A DNA stretch of 64,000 nucleotides from Burkholderia sp. WSM2232 (GTDB lineage: Bacteria; Pseudomonadota; Gammaproteobacteria; Burkholderiales; Burkholderiaceae), in contig NZ_AWZV01000008.1 in the NCBI RefSeq assembly GCF_000472545.1, positions 1 to 64,000 of the forward strand, given 5' to 3'. The notes beneath the pieces are model-generated. The model saw only the letters and a program-made list of their open reading frames with translations, was not told the DNA's origin and made no database searches. This document shows, piece after piece, positions 17,660-26,292 of the stretch; within the stretch, counting starts at the first letter, position 1, and each line of letters begins with the position of its first letter. The translations under genes and the position numbers were made by a program.

Positions 17660-18724
17660 ATGCGAATCGCTCAAATCGCTCCGTTGCACGAGGCGGTTCC
17701 TCCCAAGCTGTACGGTGGTACGGAACGTGTGGTGTCCTACTTGACCGAAGCGTTGGTCGAGCAGGGCCACGACGTCACGCTCTTTGCGAGCGGCGATTCG
17801 CAAACCTCGGCAAAGCTCGAAGCCTTCTGGCCGCAAGCGCTGCGCCTCGATCCCACCATTCGCGACGTCATGGCGCCGCATATGCTGCTGCTCGAAGAAG
17901 TGCGCCGCCGTGCGGACGAGTTCGACGTGCTGCATTTCCACATCGACTATTACCCGTTCTCGCTTTTCGCGCGCCAGCCGGTGCCGTTCCTGACCACGCT
18001 GCACGGCCGTCTCGATCTGCCGGAACTGCAGCCGATCTTCAACACGTTCAAGGACGTGCCGGTGGTGTCGATTTCGGACAATCAGCGCATTCCGCTGCCG
18101 CAGGCAAACTGGCTGCAAACCGTGTATCACGGCCTGCCGGAAGACGTGCTCCGGCCGATCCCCGACGTGCAGCCCGGCTACCTTGCGTTCCTCGGCCGCG
18201 TGTCGCCGGAGAAGGGTCTTGACCGCGCGATCCGCATTGCGGGCCAGGCAGGCATGAAGCTCAAGGTGGCCGCGAAAATCGACAAGGCCGACCGCGCCTA
18301 TTACGAAGAAGTGATCAAGCCGCTGATGGCGCTCCCGCATGTCGAGTACATCGGCGAAATCGGCGAAGCTGAAAAGCGCGAGTTCCTCGGCAACGCACAC
18401 GCACTCGTGTTCCCGATCGACTGGCCGGAGCCCTTCGGTCTCGTGATGATCGAAGCGATGGCGTGCGGCACGCCCGTGATCGCGTTCAATCGCGGTTCGG
18501 TGCCGGAAGTGATCGAAAACGGCGTGTCGGGCTTTGTCGTCGAAGATGAGATCAGCGCAGTCGCGGCACTCAAGCGCCTGCACACGCTGCCGCGCGAAAC
18601 GGTGCGCAAGGCGTTCGAAGCGCGCTTCTCGTCGAAGGTCATGGCACGCAACTACGTCGCCACCTACGAAGAGCTGCTCCGTCAGAAGCACCGCACCGTG
18701 CTGCGCGAAGTGAACGCGAACTAA
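17660..18724 (+). CDS. GT4-family glycosyltransferase
   Basis: A 354-aa GT-B glycosyltransferase. The N-terminal acceptor domain begins MRIAQIAPL and has YGGTERVVSYL. The C-terminal donor domain has FLGRVSPEKGLDRAI and the E(x7)E signature EPFGLVMIEAMACGTPVIAF. A nucleotide-sugar donor and a cell-envelope or storage product are expected, but neither can be named. AGGAG lies 8 bp before the ATG. The last codons and the stop fall within a four-copy 11-bp tandem repeat. Nearby trehalose genes and two ABC exporters suggest but do not prove an envelope-glycan role. Confidence 0.88.
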   Translation: MRIAQIAPLHEAVPPKLYGGTERVVSYLTEALVEQGHDVTLFASGDSQTSAKLEAFWPQALRLDPTIRDVMAPHMLLLEEVRRRADEFDVLHFHIDYYPFSLFARQPVPFLTTLHGRLDLPELQPIFNTFKDVPVVSISDNQRIPLPQANWLQTVYHGLPEDVLRPIPDVQPGYLAFLGRVSPEKGLDRAIRIAGQAGMKLKVAAKIDKADRAYYEEVIKPLMALPHVEYIGEIGEAEKREFLGNAHALVFPIDWPEPFGLVMIEAMACGTPVIAFNRGSVPEVIENGVSGFVVEDEISAVAALKRLHTLPRETVRKAFEARFSSKVMARNYVATYEELLRQKHRTVLREVNAN

Positions 18725-18759
18725 GCGCGAACTAAGCGCGAACTAATCGCCAACTGAGC
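18716..18759 (+). repeat. four-copy 11-bp tandem repeat over the GT4 stop codon
   Basis: Units GCGAACTAAGC (18716, 18727), GCGAACTAATC (18738) and GCCAACTGAGC (18749) run through and beyond the stop. Each unit carries a stop-like TAA or TGA. Confidence 0.9.
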
Positions 18760-18858
18760 ACCGCCTCGGCGCGACTCCAGCGCGCGCCGGACTGAAACTG
18801 CCGGTCAGTCAACCGGCGCGGTGAATATAGCGCTTTAGCGCTCTTCGCCCGCCACCCG

Positions 18859-18894
18859 CAACGCCCCGCTTGCAAGCCGCTCGCGGGGCGTTGT
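18859..18894 (+). terminator. hairpin downstream of the GT4 gene
   Basis: CAACGCCCCGC and GCGGGGCGTTG form a strong stem with a 13-nt loop, followed by only TTG. It is probably the 3' end of the glycosyltransferase transcript, but the missing T-run makes intrinsic termination uncertain. Confidence 0.55.
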
Positions 18895-19034
18895 TGCATG
18901 CGCGCCGCGTTTTTTCGCGTTTCGCGATGCAAACCGGGTGTTTCCTGCCGCGCGGGCGAGCCGGCTTTCGTAATATCCCTATAATGGCCGTGCCGCAAAT
19001 TTGGCTGCGGCGCCGCCGACGACAGGAGGATGCC

Positions 19035-19889
19035 TTGGCGAGAACGAAAGAGACGCGTGCGAATGCCGCGCCCGGCGCCGGAACGATTTTCGCGTTGCGC
19101 GCCATCGGTCTCGTGCTTCTCGCCCGCTGGCTGTTTTCGATGTCGGAGATGGATCTGACGTCGTCGCTGTCAGCCATGGCCTCTTCGCCGTGGGCGTGCA
19201 TCAACCTGGTCTTTCTGTTCCTGCTGATTTTTCTTCCGGGCGCACGGGCGGTTGCGGAGCGCCCGTTTCATCCGTTGCCGCAGTGGCTGCGGCAAGCACT
19301 GCGGCTGTTCGCGTTTCTCGGCTTCCTGTTTGCGGTGTGGACTGTCAGCGCATTCGCTGTCAGCGCGGGCTGGCGCCGCGCCGCGCAAGCGGTGGCGGCA
19401 ACGAACGGCTGGCTACTGGCCGCGCCGGCACTGTATGCGGCCGTCCTCTGGATCTGCCGTCCGCGCGCGCTGTGGCGCACCAACATTGCCGCGCGTCGGT
19501 TTGCCATCGGGCGCTACGCCGTGTCGCTCGATCCGCTTACGCGTACTGTGAGTGTGTGGGCCGAGCGTCGCAAGGTCGGGCAGTACGACGCGCGCGAACT
19601 CTCGGTGCGCTGGGCGGACGGCGCAGGCACGGGGTCTGCGCCGCCGCCCGCGCCGATGGTCGCGCTGCATACGGCAGGCGAGACGTTCACGACGGCCGCC
19701 TCCTCGCATCGCGGCGGCGGACCGTCGCTCGCACGCGCTGCGTTTGGCCGGCGTCCAAAAATCGAGTTGCTGTGGGATTCGCCCGCTGCTGCGGGTCACA
19801 ACCGTCAAACTGTCTTTCGCACCGCATTGACGACCGAAGGTGACCGCGTGGCGGCACGCGCGCTCGACAGCACCTTGCGGCAGGTCTGA
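19035..19889 (+). CDS. hypothetical membrane protein
   Basis: About 284 aa, family not recognised. The N-terminal half has roughly four hydrophobic helices (near 15-35, 55-75, 92-115 and 128-148). The C-terminal half is soluble, with a strand-like pattern (RYAVSLDPLTRTVSVWAERRKV) resembling a PH-like or DUF domain. I favour the TTG at 19035 because GGAGG stands 5 bp before it. An in-frame ATG at 18984 would add 17 mostly arginine-rich residues and lacks a binding site. It is followed by a DUF2214 membrane protein in the same direction. Confidence 0.65.
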   Translation: MARTKETRANAAPGAGTIFALRAIGLVLLARWLFSMSEMDLTSSLSAMASSPWACINLVFLFLLIFLPGARAVAERPFHPLPQWLRQALRLFAFLGFLFAVWTVSAFAVSAGWRRAAQAVAATNGWLLAAPALYAAVLWICRPRALWRTNIAARRFAIGRYAVSLDPLTRTVSVWAERRKVGQYDARELSVRWADGAGTGSAPPPAPMVALHTAGETFTTAASSHRGGGPSLARAAFGRRPKIELLWDSPAAAGHNRQTVFRTALTTEGDRVAARALDSTLRQV

Positions 19890-20037
19890 AGCCTGCTGTG
19901 TGCATTCGGTCACATGTTGCGACCGATGAACGCGTTGTACAGTAAGCCGTGGTCGATAATGAAACGAAGATGCCGTCCGCGCCCGACGCTGCGTGGGCGA
20001 TAACAATCGATATGCCGTGTCGTTTGCAGGAGTCGCT

Positions 20038-20502
20038 ATGCTGGTTCGCTGGTTACTTGCCGCTCTTCATCTGCTCGCTTATGGCTTTGCGCTCGCGTCG
20101 ATCTTGCGGCGCACATGGTCGCTGCGCCGCGCAGCCGTGCCCGCCGCGTTGCGCTCGGTGTTCCGTGCGGATACGCGATGGGGGCTCTCCGCGCTGGTGC
20201 TGATCATCACCGGACTGATGCGCGCGTTTGGTTCGTACGAGAAGGGCGCCGACTACTATCTTCACGAGCCGCTCTTTCACCTCAAGATGGCGCTGCTCGT
20301 GGCGATCCTCGCGCTGGAAGTGCCGTCCATGCTCGCGCTCATGCGCTGGCGTGCGTCGATACGGAAAGGCGAGGCACCGGATCTGCACAACGCGCGCCGT
20401 TATGCGCATCTGAGCGTGATCCAGACCGTCCTGCTGGTGCTGATGGTGTTTGCGGCCACCGGCATGGCGCGCGGCATCGGTCTTCCTTCGGGCGTGGTGT
20501 GA
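20038..20502 (+). CDS. DUF2214 family membrane protein
   Basis: A 154-aa protein with four predicted transmembrane helices (about 3-22, 52-70, 82-102 and 128-148), matching the DUF2214 pattern: MLVRWLLAALHLLAYGFA, then EKGADYYLHEPLFHLKMALL. Conserved histidines inside helices suggest a cofactor or metal site, but no function is known. AGGAG lies 6 bp before the ATG at 20038. It may be co-transcribed with the membrane protein gene upstream (150 bp gap). Confidence 0.8.
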   Translation: MLVRWLLAALHLLAYGFALASILRRTWSLRRAAVPAALRSVFRADTRWGLSALVLIITGLMRAFGSYEKGADYYLHEPLFHLKMALLVAILALEVPSMLALMRWRASIRKGEAPDLHNARRYAHLSVIQTVLLVLMVFAATGMARGIGLPSGVV

Positions 20503-20586
20503 AGCGGCGGCGCGTCAGCGGAACGAGCCTTCAATGAAGGCGGTTCCGGCTGACGTGTGCCGGCTTTGCCATTTGTTGCCTGTTCT

Positions 20587-22467
20587 CTACTCGCTGACCA
20601 GCAGGCTCGAATCGTCGACGTTGGCGGCGCGCACCTGCGGCGCTTCCTGCCGAACCACCGGCGGTTCGCTCAAGCCCTTGATCAACTCCAGCGCCTGACG
20701 CTCGAAGAGCCGGCGATACACGCCGTTCTCGAGACCGATCAGCGTTTCATGGCTGCCTTCTTCGATCACCTTGCCCTTGTCGAGAACGAGCAGGCGGTCG
20801 AGTGCGCGCACAGTCGAAAGGCGATGCGCGACGACGAGCGTCGTGCGGCCCAACATTAACCGCTCCATGGCCTGCTGGATCAGCACTTCGCTTTCGCTGT
20901 CGAGGCTCGAGGTGGCTTCGTCCAGGATGAGGATGCGGGCGTCCGCGAGAAACGCGCGAGCGATCGCTACCCGCTGACGTTCGCCGCCCGAGAGCTTGAT
21001 GCCGCGTTCGCCGACAAGCGTGTCGTAGCCATCCGGCAGCGCGCTGATGAAGTCGTGCGCGTTAGCAAGCCGCGCGGCTTGTTCGATCTCGGCACGGCTC
21101 GCTTCGGGCCGGGCATACGCGATGTTCTCCGCCAGCGAGCGGTGAAACAGCACCGGCTCCTGCTGCACGATCGCAATCTGGCTGCGCAACGACGCCTGCT
21201 TGACCCGCGCGATGTCCTGGCCGTCGATCGTGATGCGGCCTCCCGACACGTCGTAAAGACGCTGGATCAGCTTGATGAACGTGGTCTTGCCCGAGCCCGA
21301 ATGGCCGACCAGACCCACGCGTTCGCCAGGCGCAATGCGCACGCAGAAGTCACGGTAGAGCGGGACGGCGTTCGCGCCATAGTGAAAGGTAACGTGCTCA
21401 AAGCGGATCTCGCCTTGACCGATCGCAATGGGCCCGGCGTCCGGCCGGTCCTCGATGCCAAGCGGCTGGCGCTCAAGCGACACTAGTTCCTCCATGTCGT
21501 TGACCGAGCGCTGCAGGTTGCGGATGTGCATGCCCACCTCGCGCAGATAGCCTTGCAGCATAAAGAACATCGTCAACGCGAAGGTAATGTCGCCGACGCT
21601 CGCCTCGCCGCGCAACCACAGCACCAGGGCCGCGCCGAGAATCGCGGCCTGGATCGCCACCAGCATGGCGCCCTGCACGCCGCCGTTGATCGTGCCGCGG
21701 ATCCACGTGCGCCGGGTGCGCGCGCGCCACTTGTCGATTACGCGTGCGAGCAGCAGTTCTTCGCGCGCTTCGGCGCCGAACGCCTTGACGACGCCGTTGC
21801 AACTCACGGCGTCTGCGAGCGCGCCGCCCATGCGTGTGTCCCACGCGTTGGCGAGCCGTGCGGCGGGCGCAACGTAGCCGAGCGACAGCGCGACCGTCAC
21901 CGCGATATACAGCACCGAGCCGATGCCGACCACCGCGCCCATCATGGGCCAGCGCCAGCCGAGCAGCAACGTGGCCCCGGCGAGCATGATGAGCGATGGG
22001 AACAGTGCGATCAGCAGCGTGTCGTTGAGCAGGTCGAGTGCCCACATGCCGCGCGTGATCTTGCGCACCGTGGAGCCGGCAAAGCTGTTCGCGTGCCAGT
22101 CGGTCGAGAACCGTTGCACGCGGTGAAACGCGTTGGCGGCGATCTCGCTCATCATCTTGAGCGTCAGCTTGATGATGTTGAAGTACATGCCCTGGCGCAG
22201 CAGGGTCGCGCCGAGCCCGAGCCCGGTGAGCACGCAGAACGCGGTGATCGCCGCGTGCCATGCGCTGCCGCGCGCAGCCGGGCCCGACGCAATGGCGTCG
22301 ACGAGGTGGCCGGCGAACATCGGCGTGAGTACGTCCGCCACCGCGCCGAGCATGGTAAGCGCCGCAATCACGACGATGCGCCACGGCTGCTGCGCCCAGT
22401 GATGGAAGGTGAAACCGAGGACGTTCCTGAAGGCTTGTCCGCGAAAGTCGAGTTTTTTTCTGGTCAT
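20587..22467 (-). CDS. ABC exporter half-transporter (second copy)
   Basis: A 626-aa fused transmembrane/ATPase protein: transmembrane domain about 20-340, Walker A GLVGHSGSGKTT, signature LSGGERQR, Walker B ILILDEATSSLDS and H-loop VAHRLS. It shares architecture with the exporter at 15109-16980 but differs in detail, so the two are related paralogues and not a recent duplication. The substrate is unknown. The ATG at 22465-22467 is chosen over a TTG three codons upstream. About 190 bp before the start is a five-unit 11-bp repeat that resembles a degenerate Pho box. Confidence 0.87.
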   Translation of the reverse strand: MTRKKLDFRGQAFRNVLGFTFHHWAQQPWRIVVIAALTMLGAVADVLTPMFAGHLVDAIASGPAARGSAWHAAITAFCVLTGLGLGATLLRQGMYFNIIKLTLKMMSEIAANAFHRVQRFSTDWHANSFAGSTVRKITRGMWALDLLNDTLLIALFPSLIMLAGATLLLGWRWPMMGAVVGIGSVLYIAVTVALSLGYVAPAARLANAWDTRMGGALADAVSCNGVVKAFGAEAREELLLARVIDKWRARTRRTWIRGTINGGVQGAMLVAIQAAILGAALVLWLRGEASVGDITFALTMFFMLQGYLREVGMHIRNLQRSVNDMEELVSLERQPLGIEDRPDAGPIAIGQGEIRFEHVTFHYGANAVPLYRDFCVRIAPGERVGLVGHSGSGKTTFIKLIQRLYDVSGGRITIDGQDIARVKQASLRSQIAIVQQEPVLFHRSLAENIAYARPEASRAEIEQAARLANAHDFISALPDGYDTLVGERGIKLSGGERQRVAIARAFLADARILILDEATSSLDSESEVLIQQAMERLMLGRTTLVVAHRLSTVRALDRLLVLDKGKVIEEGSHETLIGLENGVYRRLFERQALELIKGLSEPPVVRQEAPQVRAANVDDSSLLVSE

Positions 22468-22658
22468 TTGCGACAACCCGGGCGCCTAGCGCAGCGGGGT
22501 TCCAGTCAGAAGCAGAACGAAGAGATAGAGCAAGCGCGCCGCTGAACGGCAATCAGGCTGCGGGCAATGTGCTGTAAAGCGTGCCTGCGATGCGAGCTGT
22601 GGACTATCTGGAATTGCGCGGAGCGCCTTTAAGGCTGCGCCGCGTAGAGCGAGGGGTC

Positions 22659-22708
22659 AGTGACGGGTCAATGACGCATCAGCGACGCATGAGCGACTAG
22701 CGAACGAC
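22659..22708 (-). promoter_or_regulatory. five-unit 11-bp array, possible degenerate Pho box
   Basis: Units beginning AGTGAC, AATGAC, AGCGAC, AGCGAC and AACGAC recur at exactly 11-bp steps (22659, 22670, 22681, 22692, 22703). Read on the minus strand, toward the ABC exporter, the cores are GTCGTT, GTCGCT, GTCGCT, GTCATT and GTCACT, similar to PhoB half-sites. It could equally be a simple tandem duplication. Confidence 0.35.
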
Positions 22709-22974
22709 AGGCAGCCGCGTCGCGGGACCATGTCAGGGACCGCCATATGCACTGCGAACATGTGACGCCTCCCTGTAGTCAATGAGGTGGAGAAAGTAGA
22801 CCGGGCGAATGCCCGAGAAGCCACTATATCAGCGCCGTTTTGCCCCCGCAATCGACGAGGTTTCGGTGTTGACGCTGCTGCGGATTGCAGAATGCGTGCA
22901 AAGCCCTGCGACGATACGGCATGAGCAAAAGCGAAAGCAAAAAAGTAAAAGCCAAAAAGCAAAGCACAAAACGG

Positions 22975-23010
22975 AAAAGGGCTTGCGCATTTCTGCGTAA
23001 GCCCTTTGTC
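22975..23010 (-). terminator. terminator after tRNA-Val
   Basis: On the minus strand AAAGGGCTTACGCAG and its imperfect partner TGCGCAAGCCCTTTT form a stem, followed by a T-rich tail of mixed composition. Confidence 0.75.
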
Positions 23011-23035
23011 TTCGGTGATCGACACACCAAGAATC

Positions 23036-23110
23036 TGGTGGGTAGTACTGGGATCGAACCAGTGACCCCTGCCGTGTGAAGGCAGTGCTCTACCGCTGAG
23101 CTAACCACCC
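23036..23110 (-). tRNA. tRNA-Val (CAC)
   Basis: A 75-nt cloverleaf on the minus strand: acceptor GGGTGGT/ACTACCC, D arm AGCTCAGCGGTAGAGC, anticodon loop TTCACAC giving CAC, T arm CTGGTTCGATCCCAG and an encoded CCA. It lies 48 bp downstream of dnaQ in the same direction but has its own promoter-like sequence. Confidence 0.95.
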
Positions 23111-23122
23111 GAAGAGATTGAG

Positions 23123-23151
23123 ATTATGTCAGGGATTTTTGCACTCGTCCA
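23123..23151 (-). promoter_or_regulatory. putative promoter of tRNA-Val
   Basis: On the minus strand TGGACG, 17 bp, CATAAT, ending 12 bp before the tRNA. The -35 matches 4 of 6 and the -10 5 of 6 consensus bases. Confidence 0.6.
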
Positions 23152-23158
23152 GCACTTT

Positions 23159-23893
23159 TTAAGCGGCTTGCTCATCCGCCACCGGTGCAGGTTCGAGGCG
23201 CCACACGCTCGTGCCTTTGATTGCCTTGTCGAGGCCGTCGAGCACCGCCTGATGCGCTGCGACCTCTTCGTCGCTCGCCGCAATCACCACGAGCTCCAGC
23301 GACTCGATTGCCACGCGCGGTGCATGTGCTTCGCCGCCAGCATGCGATTCCCCCAGCATGTCGATGACGAGACTTTCCTGGCCGCGCGTCATCGCCAGAT
23401 AAACCTCGGCGAGCAGTTCGGAGTCGAGCAGCGCGCCGTGCAGCGTGCGGTGCGCATTGCTGATGCCAAAGCGATCGCACAGCGCGTCGAGCGAATTGCG
23501 CTTGCCGGGGAACATCTGCTTGGCGCGCGCGAGCGTGTCGATGATCTCGCCGCAATAGGTGCTCACGGGAGGCAGGCCCAGCAACGCAAATTCGGCATCC
23601 AGAAAGCCGATGTCGAACGGCGCGTTGTGAATGATCAGGTCCGCGCCCTGTATGAAGTCGCGAAACTGGTCGGCGATTTCGGCGAACTTCGGCTTGTCGC
23701 TGAGGAACTCAGTGGTCAGGCCGTGCACGGCCAGCGCGCCTGGATCGCTGTCGCGCTCGGGGTTGATATAGAAGTGCAGGTTGTTGCCGGTGAGTCGCCG
23801 GTTCACCAGTTCGACGCAACCGAGTTCGAGAATGCGGTCGCCGGTGCGGGCGTTAAGGCCGGTCGTTTCGGTATCGAGAATGAGTTGACGCAT
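23159..23893 (-). CDS. dnaQ: DNA polymerase III epsilon subunit
   Basis: A 244-aa 3'-5' proofreading exonuclease of the replicative polymerase. Exo I is LILDTETTGLNA (D7, E9), Exo II lies in LIIHNAPFDIGFLDAEF, and Exo III-epsilon is HRTLHGALLDSELLAEVYL with the catalytic His and Asp. The C-terminal segment that binds the alpha subunit is present. rnhA is directly upstream on the same strand, the dnaQ-rnhA pairing common in proteobacteria. Confidence 0.97.
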   Translation of the reverse strand: MRQLILDTETTGLNARTGDRILELGCVELVNRRLTGNNLHFYINPERDSDPGALAVHGLTTEFLSDKPKFAEIADQFRDFIQGADLIIHNAPFDIGFLDAEFALLGLPPVSTYCGEIIDTLARAKQMFPGKRNSLDALCDRFGISNAHRTLHGALLDSELLAEVYLAMTRGQESLVIDMLGESHAGGEAHAPRVAIESLELVVIAASDEEVAAHQAVLDGLDKAIKGTSVWRLEPAPVADEQAA

Positions 23894-23970
23894 GTCGGAT
23901 TAGCTTTGCCTCAAAAGTAGCAGCCGGAAATAAGCGGCAAAAGGGGGGGCGCCCAAGCCAGCGCTTCAAG

Positions 23971-24417
23971 TCACAGTTCCGCGAGCGACGCGACGCCGCG
24001 GTTGGCGAGCTGATCGGCGCGCTCGTTCTCCGGGTGGCCGTTGTGACCGCGCACCCAGCGCCATTCGATTTCGTGTTGCGCGACGAGCGCATCGAGCCGC
24101 TTCCACAAGTCCGCGTTCTTCACCGGCTGCCTGGCGGCCGTCACCCAGCCTTTCTTTTTCCAGCCGTGAATCCACTCGCTGATGCCTTTTTGCACGTACT
24201 GCGAATCGGTATGCACGACGACCTTGCAGGGACGCTTGAGCGCTTCGAGCGCGGAAATCACGCCCATCAGTTCCATGCGGTTGTTGGTCGTATTGGCTTC
24301 GCCGCCGAACAGCTCCTTTTCCTGATCGCCGAAGCGCAAAAGTGCGCCCCAGCCGCCGGGGCCTGGGTTGCCCTTGCAGGCGCCGTCGGTATAAATGTCG
24401 ATGATGTTTGCGGTCAT
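23971..24417 (-). CDS. rnhA: ribonuclease HI
   Basis: A 148-aa RNase HI removing RNA from RNA-DNA hybrids. The active-site carboxylates are visible: D in [18 protein letters not shown] in NRMELMGV, D in VHTDSQYV and D in NERADQLAN, with the conserved H in RGHNGHP. Its ATG overlaps the TGA of the upstream methyltransferase gene (ATGA), so translation is probably coupled. Confidence 0.98.
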   Translation of the reverse strand: MTANIIDIYTDGACKGNPGPGGWGALLRFGDQEKELFGGEANTTNNRMELMGVISALEALKRPCKVVVHTDSQYVQKGISEWIHGWKKKGWVTAARQPVKNADLWKRLDALVAQHEIEWRWVRGHNGHPENERADQLANRGVASLAEL

Positions 24418-25325
24418 TGAGTGTGGTTGCGTGTATTCGGAGTGGCGGCGGGCGTGAGGCCTGCGGCGAGAACGGGTTTTTTCACCTTCAGCGGTCCGAC
24501 GAGGCGCATGCCGCGCACCCGCTTGATCGCCTTGATCATGTAAGTCGCGCCGAAGATGGGCCACCAGCGGTCGCCGGCGGCTTCCATGAAAGCATAGCGG
24601 GAGAGCCACTGCTCGCTGTCGAGCGGCGGGCGATAGCAGCCGAAGCGTCCGCGCTCGAGGTCGAAGCCGAGCAGCTTGATCCAGTCTTTCAGGCGTGTGA
24701 AGGCAATCAGGTCGACGGCCGCCGGCACGAACGGCCGGCCGGTCATCTTGCCGACCGATTGCCGCGCGCCCCATAGCGAGAGCGAGTTGAAGCCGAGAAT
24801 GATCAGTTGGCCTTCCGGCATGAGCACACGCTCGGCTTCGCGCAGCAGGCGGTGTGGGTCGCTGGTGAATTCGAGCGTGTGCGGCATCACGATCAGATCG
24901 ACGCTCTGCGCCTCGAAAGGCAGGTCGAGCAGATCGCACCAGAGCGCGCTGCGCCCGCCGGGCGCGGGCAGCGGCGCGAAGGTATTGCGCGCGGGGCCGT
25001 GGGTCGTGCCGTGGCCCGTCCCGTTGCTCATTCCACCATTCGCGCCGTTGTTCAGGCTGTTGCCCGCTCTGTTGCCGGGTTGCGCAGCCGAGCGCGGAAA
25101 ACTGTAGGGCGCGCTCGCGCCGCTGGCGGCGTCCAGCACCAGCCCGCGGCAGGGCATGCGATTCTCGCGCAACGCGTCGAGCTGCGGCAGGCCGAGCTGC
25201 AGTGCGTGGTAACCGAAAACGTCCGACACCACCCGGTCGAGCTGGGTCTGTTCCCACTCGAGCACGTAGCGTCCAGGCGGCGAATCCGTCCACGCGGGCC
25301 AGTCTATAATCGCTCGGTCAGTCAT
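24414..25325 (-). CDS. class I SAM-dependent methyltransferase
   Basis: A 303-aa protein with a Methyltransf_11-like core: LVLDAASGA (motif I), [25 protein letters not shown] (motifs II-III) and [10 protein letters not shown]. The substrate is not evident; this family commonly sits between gloB and rnhA in betaproteobacteria. Between motif I and the next strand there is a Gly/Asn/Thr-rich insertion (residues about 80-115) that looks like an expanded loop. The ATG at 25325 is favoured over an upstream start that would run into divergent gloB. It overlaps rnhA by 4 bp. Confidence 0.82.
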   Translation of the reverse strand: MTDRAIIDWPAWTDSPPGRYVLEWEQTQLDRVVSDVFGYHALQLGLPQLDALRENRMPCRGLVLDAASGASAPYSFPRSAAQPGNRAGNSLNNGANGGMSNGTGHGTTHGPARNTFAPLPAPGGRSALWCDLLDLPFEAQSVDLIVMPHTLEFTSDPHRLLREAERVLMPEGQLIILGFNSLSLWGARQSVGKMTGRPFVPAAVDLIAFTRLKDWIKLLGFDLERGRFGCYRPPLDSEQWLSRYAFMEAAGDRWWPIFGATYMIKAIKRVRGMRLVGPLKVKKPVLAAGLTPAATPNTRNHTQ

Positions 25326-25344
25326 ATCAAAGAATGCGTCGCCT

Positions 25345-26136
25345 ATGAATGCGCTCGAGTACGTACCGGTCCCGGCGTTTGAAGACAATTACATCTGGGT
25401 CGTTTCCGACGGACGCCATGCGGTCGTCGTCGATCCGGGCGAGGCCGCCCCCGTTCGCACCTATCTGGCCAAACGCGGATGGCGGCTGAGCGCTATTTTA
25501 CTCACGCACCATCATCAAGACCATGTCGGCGGGGTAGCCGATCTGCTGAATGGCCAGGCCGTTCCCGTGTACGGGCCCGCTGGCGAGGCGATCGAGCGTG
25601 TCACGCAGCGTCTGAAAAATGGCGATCGGGTGGAGATCGCCGAGCCTGCGCTCCAGTTCAGCGTACTCGACGTGCCCGGCCACACCAGCGGCCACATTGC
25701 CTATTTTCAGGCGGCGGACCCGGCCGGCACACCTCACGTCTTCTGTGGCGACACGCTGTTCGCCTGCGGCTGCGGCCGCCTCTTCGAGGGCACGCCGGCC
25801 CAGATGCTCGCGTCGCTCGACTCGCTCGCTGCGCTGCCAGGCGCGACGCATGTGCATTGCGCGCACGAGTACACGCTGTCCAACATCCGCTTCGCGCTTG
25901 CCTGCGAGCCGGACAATCCGGAGCTGCAGGCCTGGCGCGACAAGGCGAGCGACTTGCGAGCCCGCAATCAGCCGACGCTGCCCACCACCATCGCCCATGA
26001 ACGCGCGGTGAACCCCTTCCTGCGAGCGGGCGATCCGGCCGTTCAGGCGACGCTGCAGGAGGCGTTGCACGAGAAAGTCTCCGACCGTCTCGCGGCCTTC
26101 ACGTTGATGCGCGAATGGAAAAACCGCTTCCGCTAA
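25345..26136 (+). CDS. gloB: hydroxyacylglutathione hydrolase (glyoxalase II)
   Basis: A 263-aa metallo-beta-lactamase-fold enzyme hydrolysing S-D-lactoylglutathione in methylglyoxal detoxification. The binuclear metal motif THHHQDH is near residue 54, with further ligands in VPGHTSGH, FCGDTLFACGCGRLFEG and VHCAHEYT. The start begins MNALEYVPVPAFEDNYIW, typical of GloB. It is divergent from the methyltransferase gene with a 19-bp gap between starts, so their promoters must overlap the coding ends. Confidence 0.96.
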   Translation: MNALEYVPVPAFEDNYIWVVSDGRHAVVVDPGEAAPVRTYLAKRGWRLSAILLTHHHQDHVGGVADLLNGQAVPVYGPAGEAIERVTQRLKNGDRVEIAEPALQFSVLDVPGHTSGHIAYFQAADPAGTPHVFCGDTLFACGCGRLFEGTPAQMLASLDSLAALPGATHVHCAHEYTLSNIRFALACEPDNPELQAWRDKASDLRARNQPTLPTTIAHERAVNPFLRAGDPAVQATLQEALHEKVSDRLAAFTLMREWKNRFR

Positions 26137-26224
26137 CTGGACCCCGTTCGGGGTCTTCCTCAAGCGAAGAATCGGAAGAATTCGCCAAGCCCTAGATTTA
26201 CTTGATTTTTTTGTCAATTTCCGA

Positions 26225-26253
26225 TTGACGTACAGGTTGCGGTTTCGTACTAT
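26225..26253 (+). promoter_or_regulatory. promoter of mltD
   Basis: TTGACG (26225-26230), 17-bp spacer, TACTAT (26248-26253), 40 bp before the mltD start. Good sigma-70 match in an AT-rich interval. Confidence 0.75.
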
Positions 26254-26292
26254 CGGCTGCAAATTCCAGCCCTTGTGGAAGCCGAGACGTTC

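Larger units (their letters stand above)
22468..23035. other. intergenic, 568 bp between ABC exporter and tRNA-Val
   Basis: It contains the 11-bp repeat array (22659-22708), an A/K-codon-like AAAAGC-rich tract near 22925-22975 and the tRNA-Val terminator. ORFs here lack ribosome binding sites and familiar products. Confidence 0.5.

Noticed and set aside
22921..22980. AAAAGC-rich tract that could encode a Lys/Ser-rich peptide
   Set aside because: It overlaps the tRNA-Val terminator region and has no start or binding site; probably the T-rich tail of the terminator seen in reverse.
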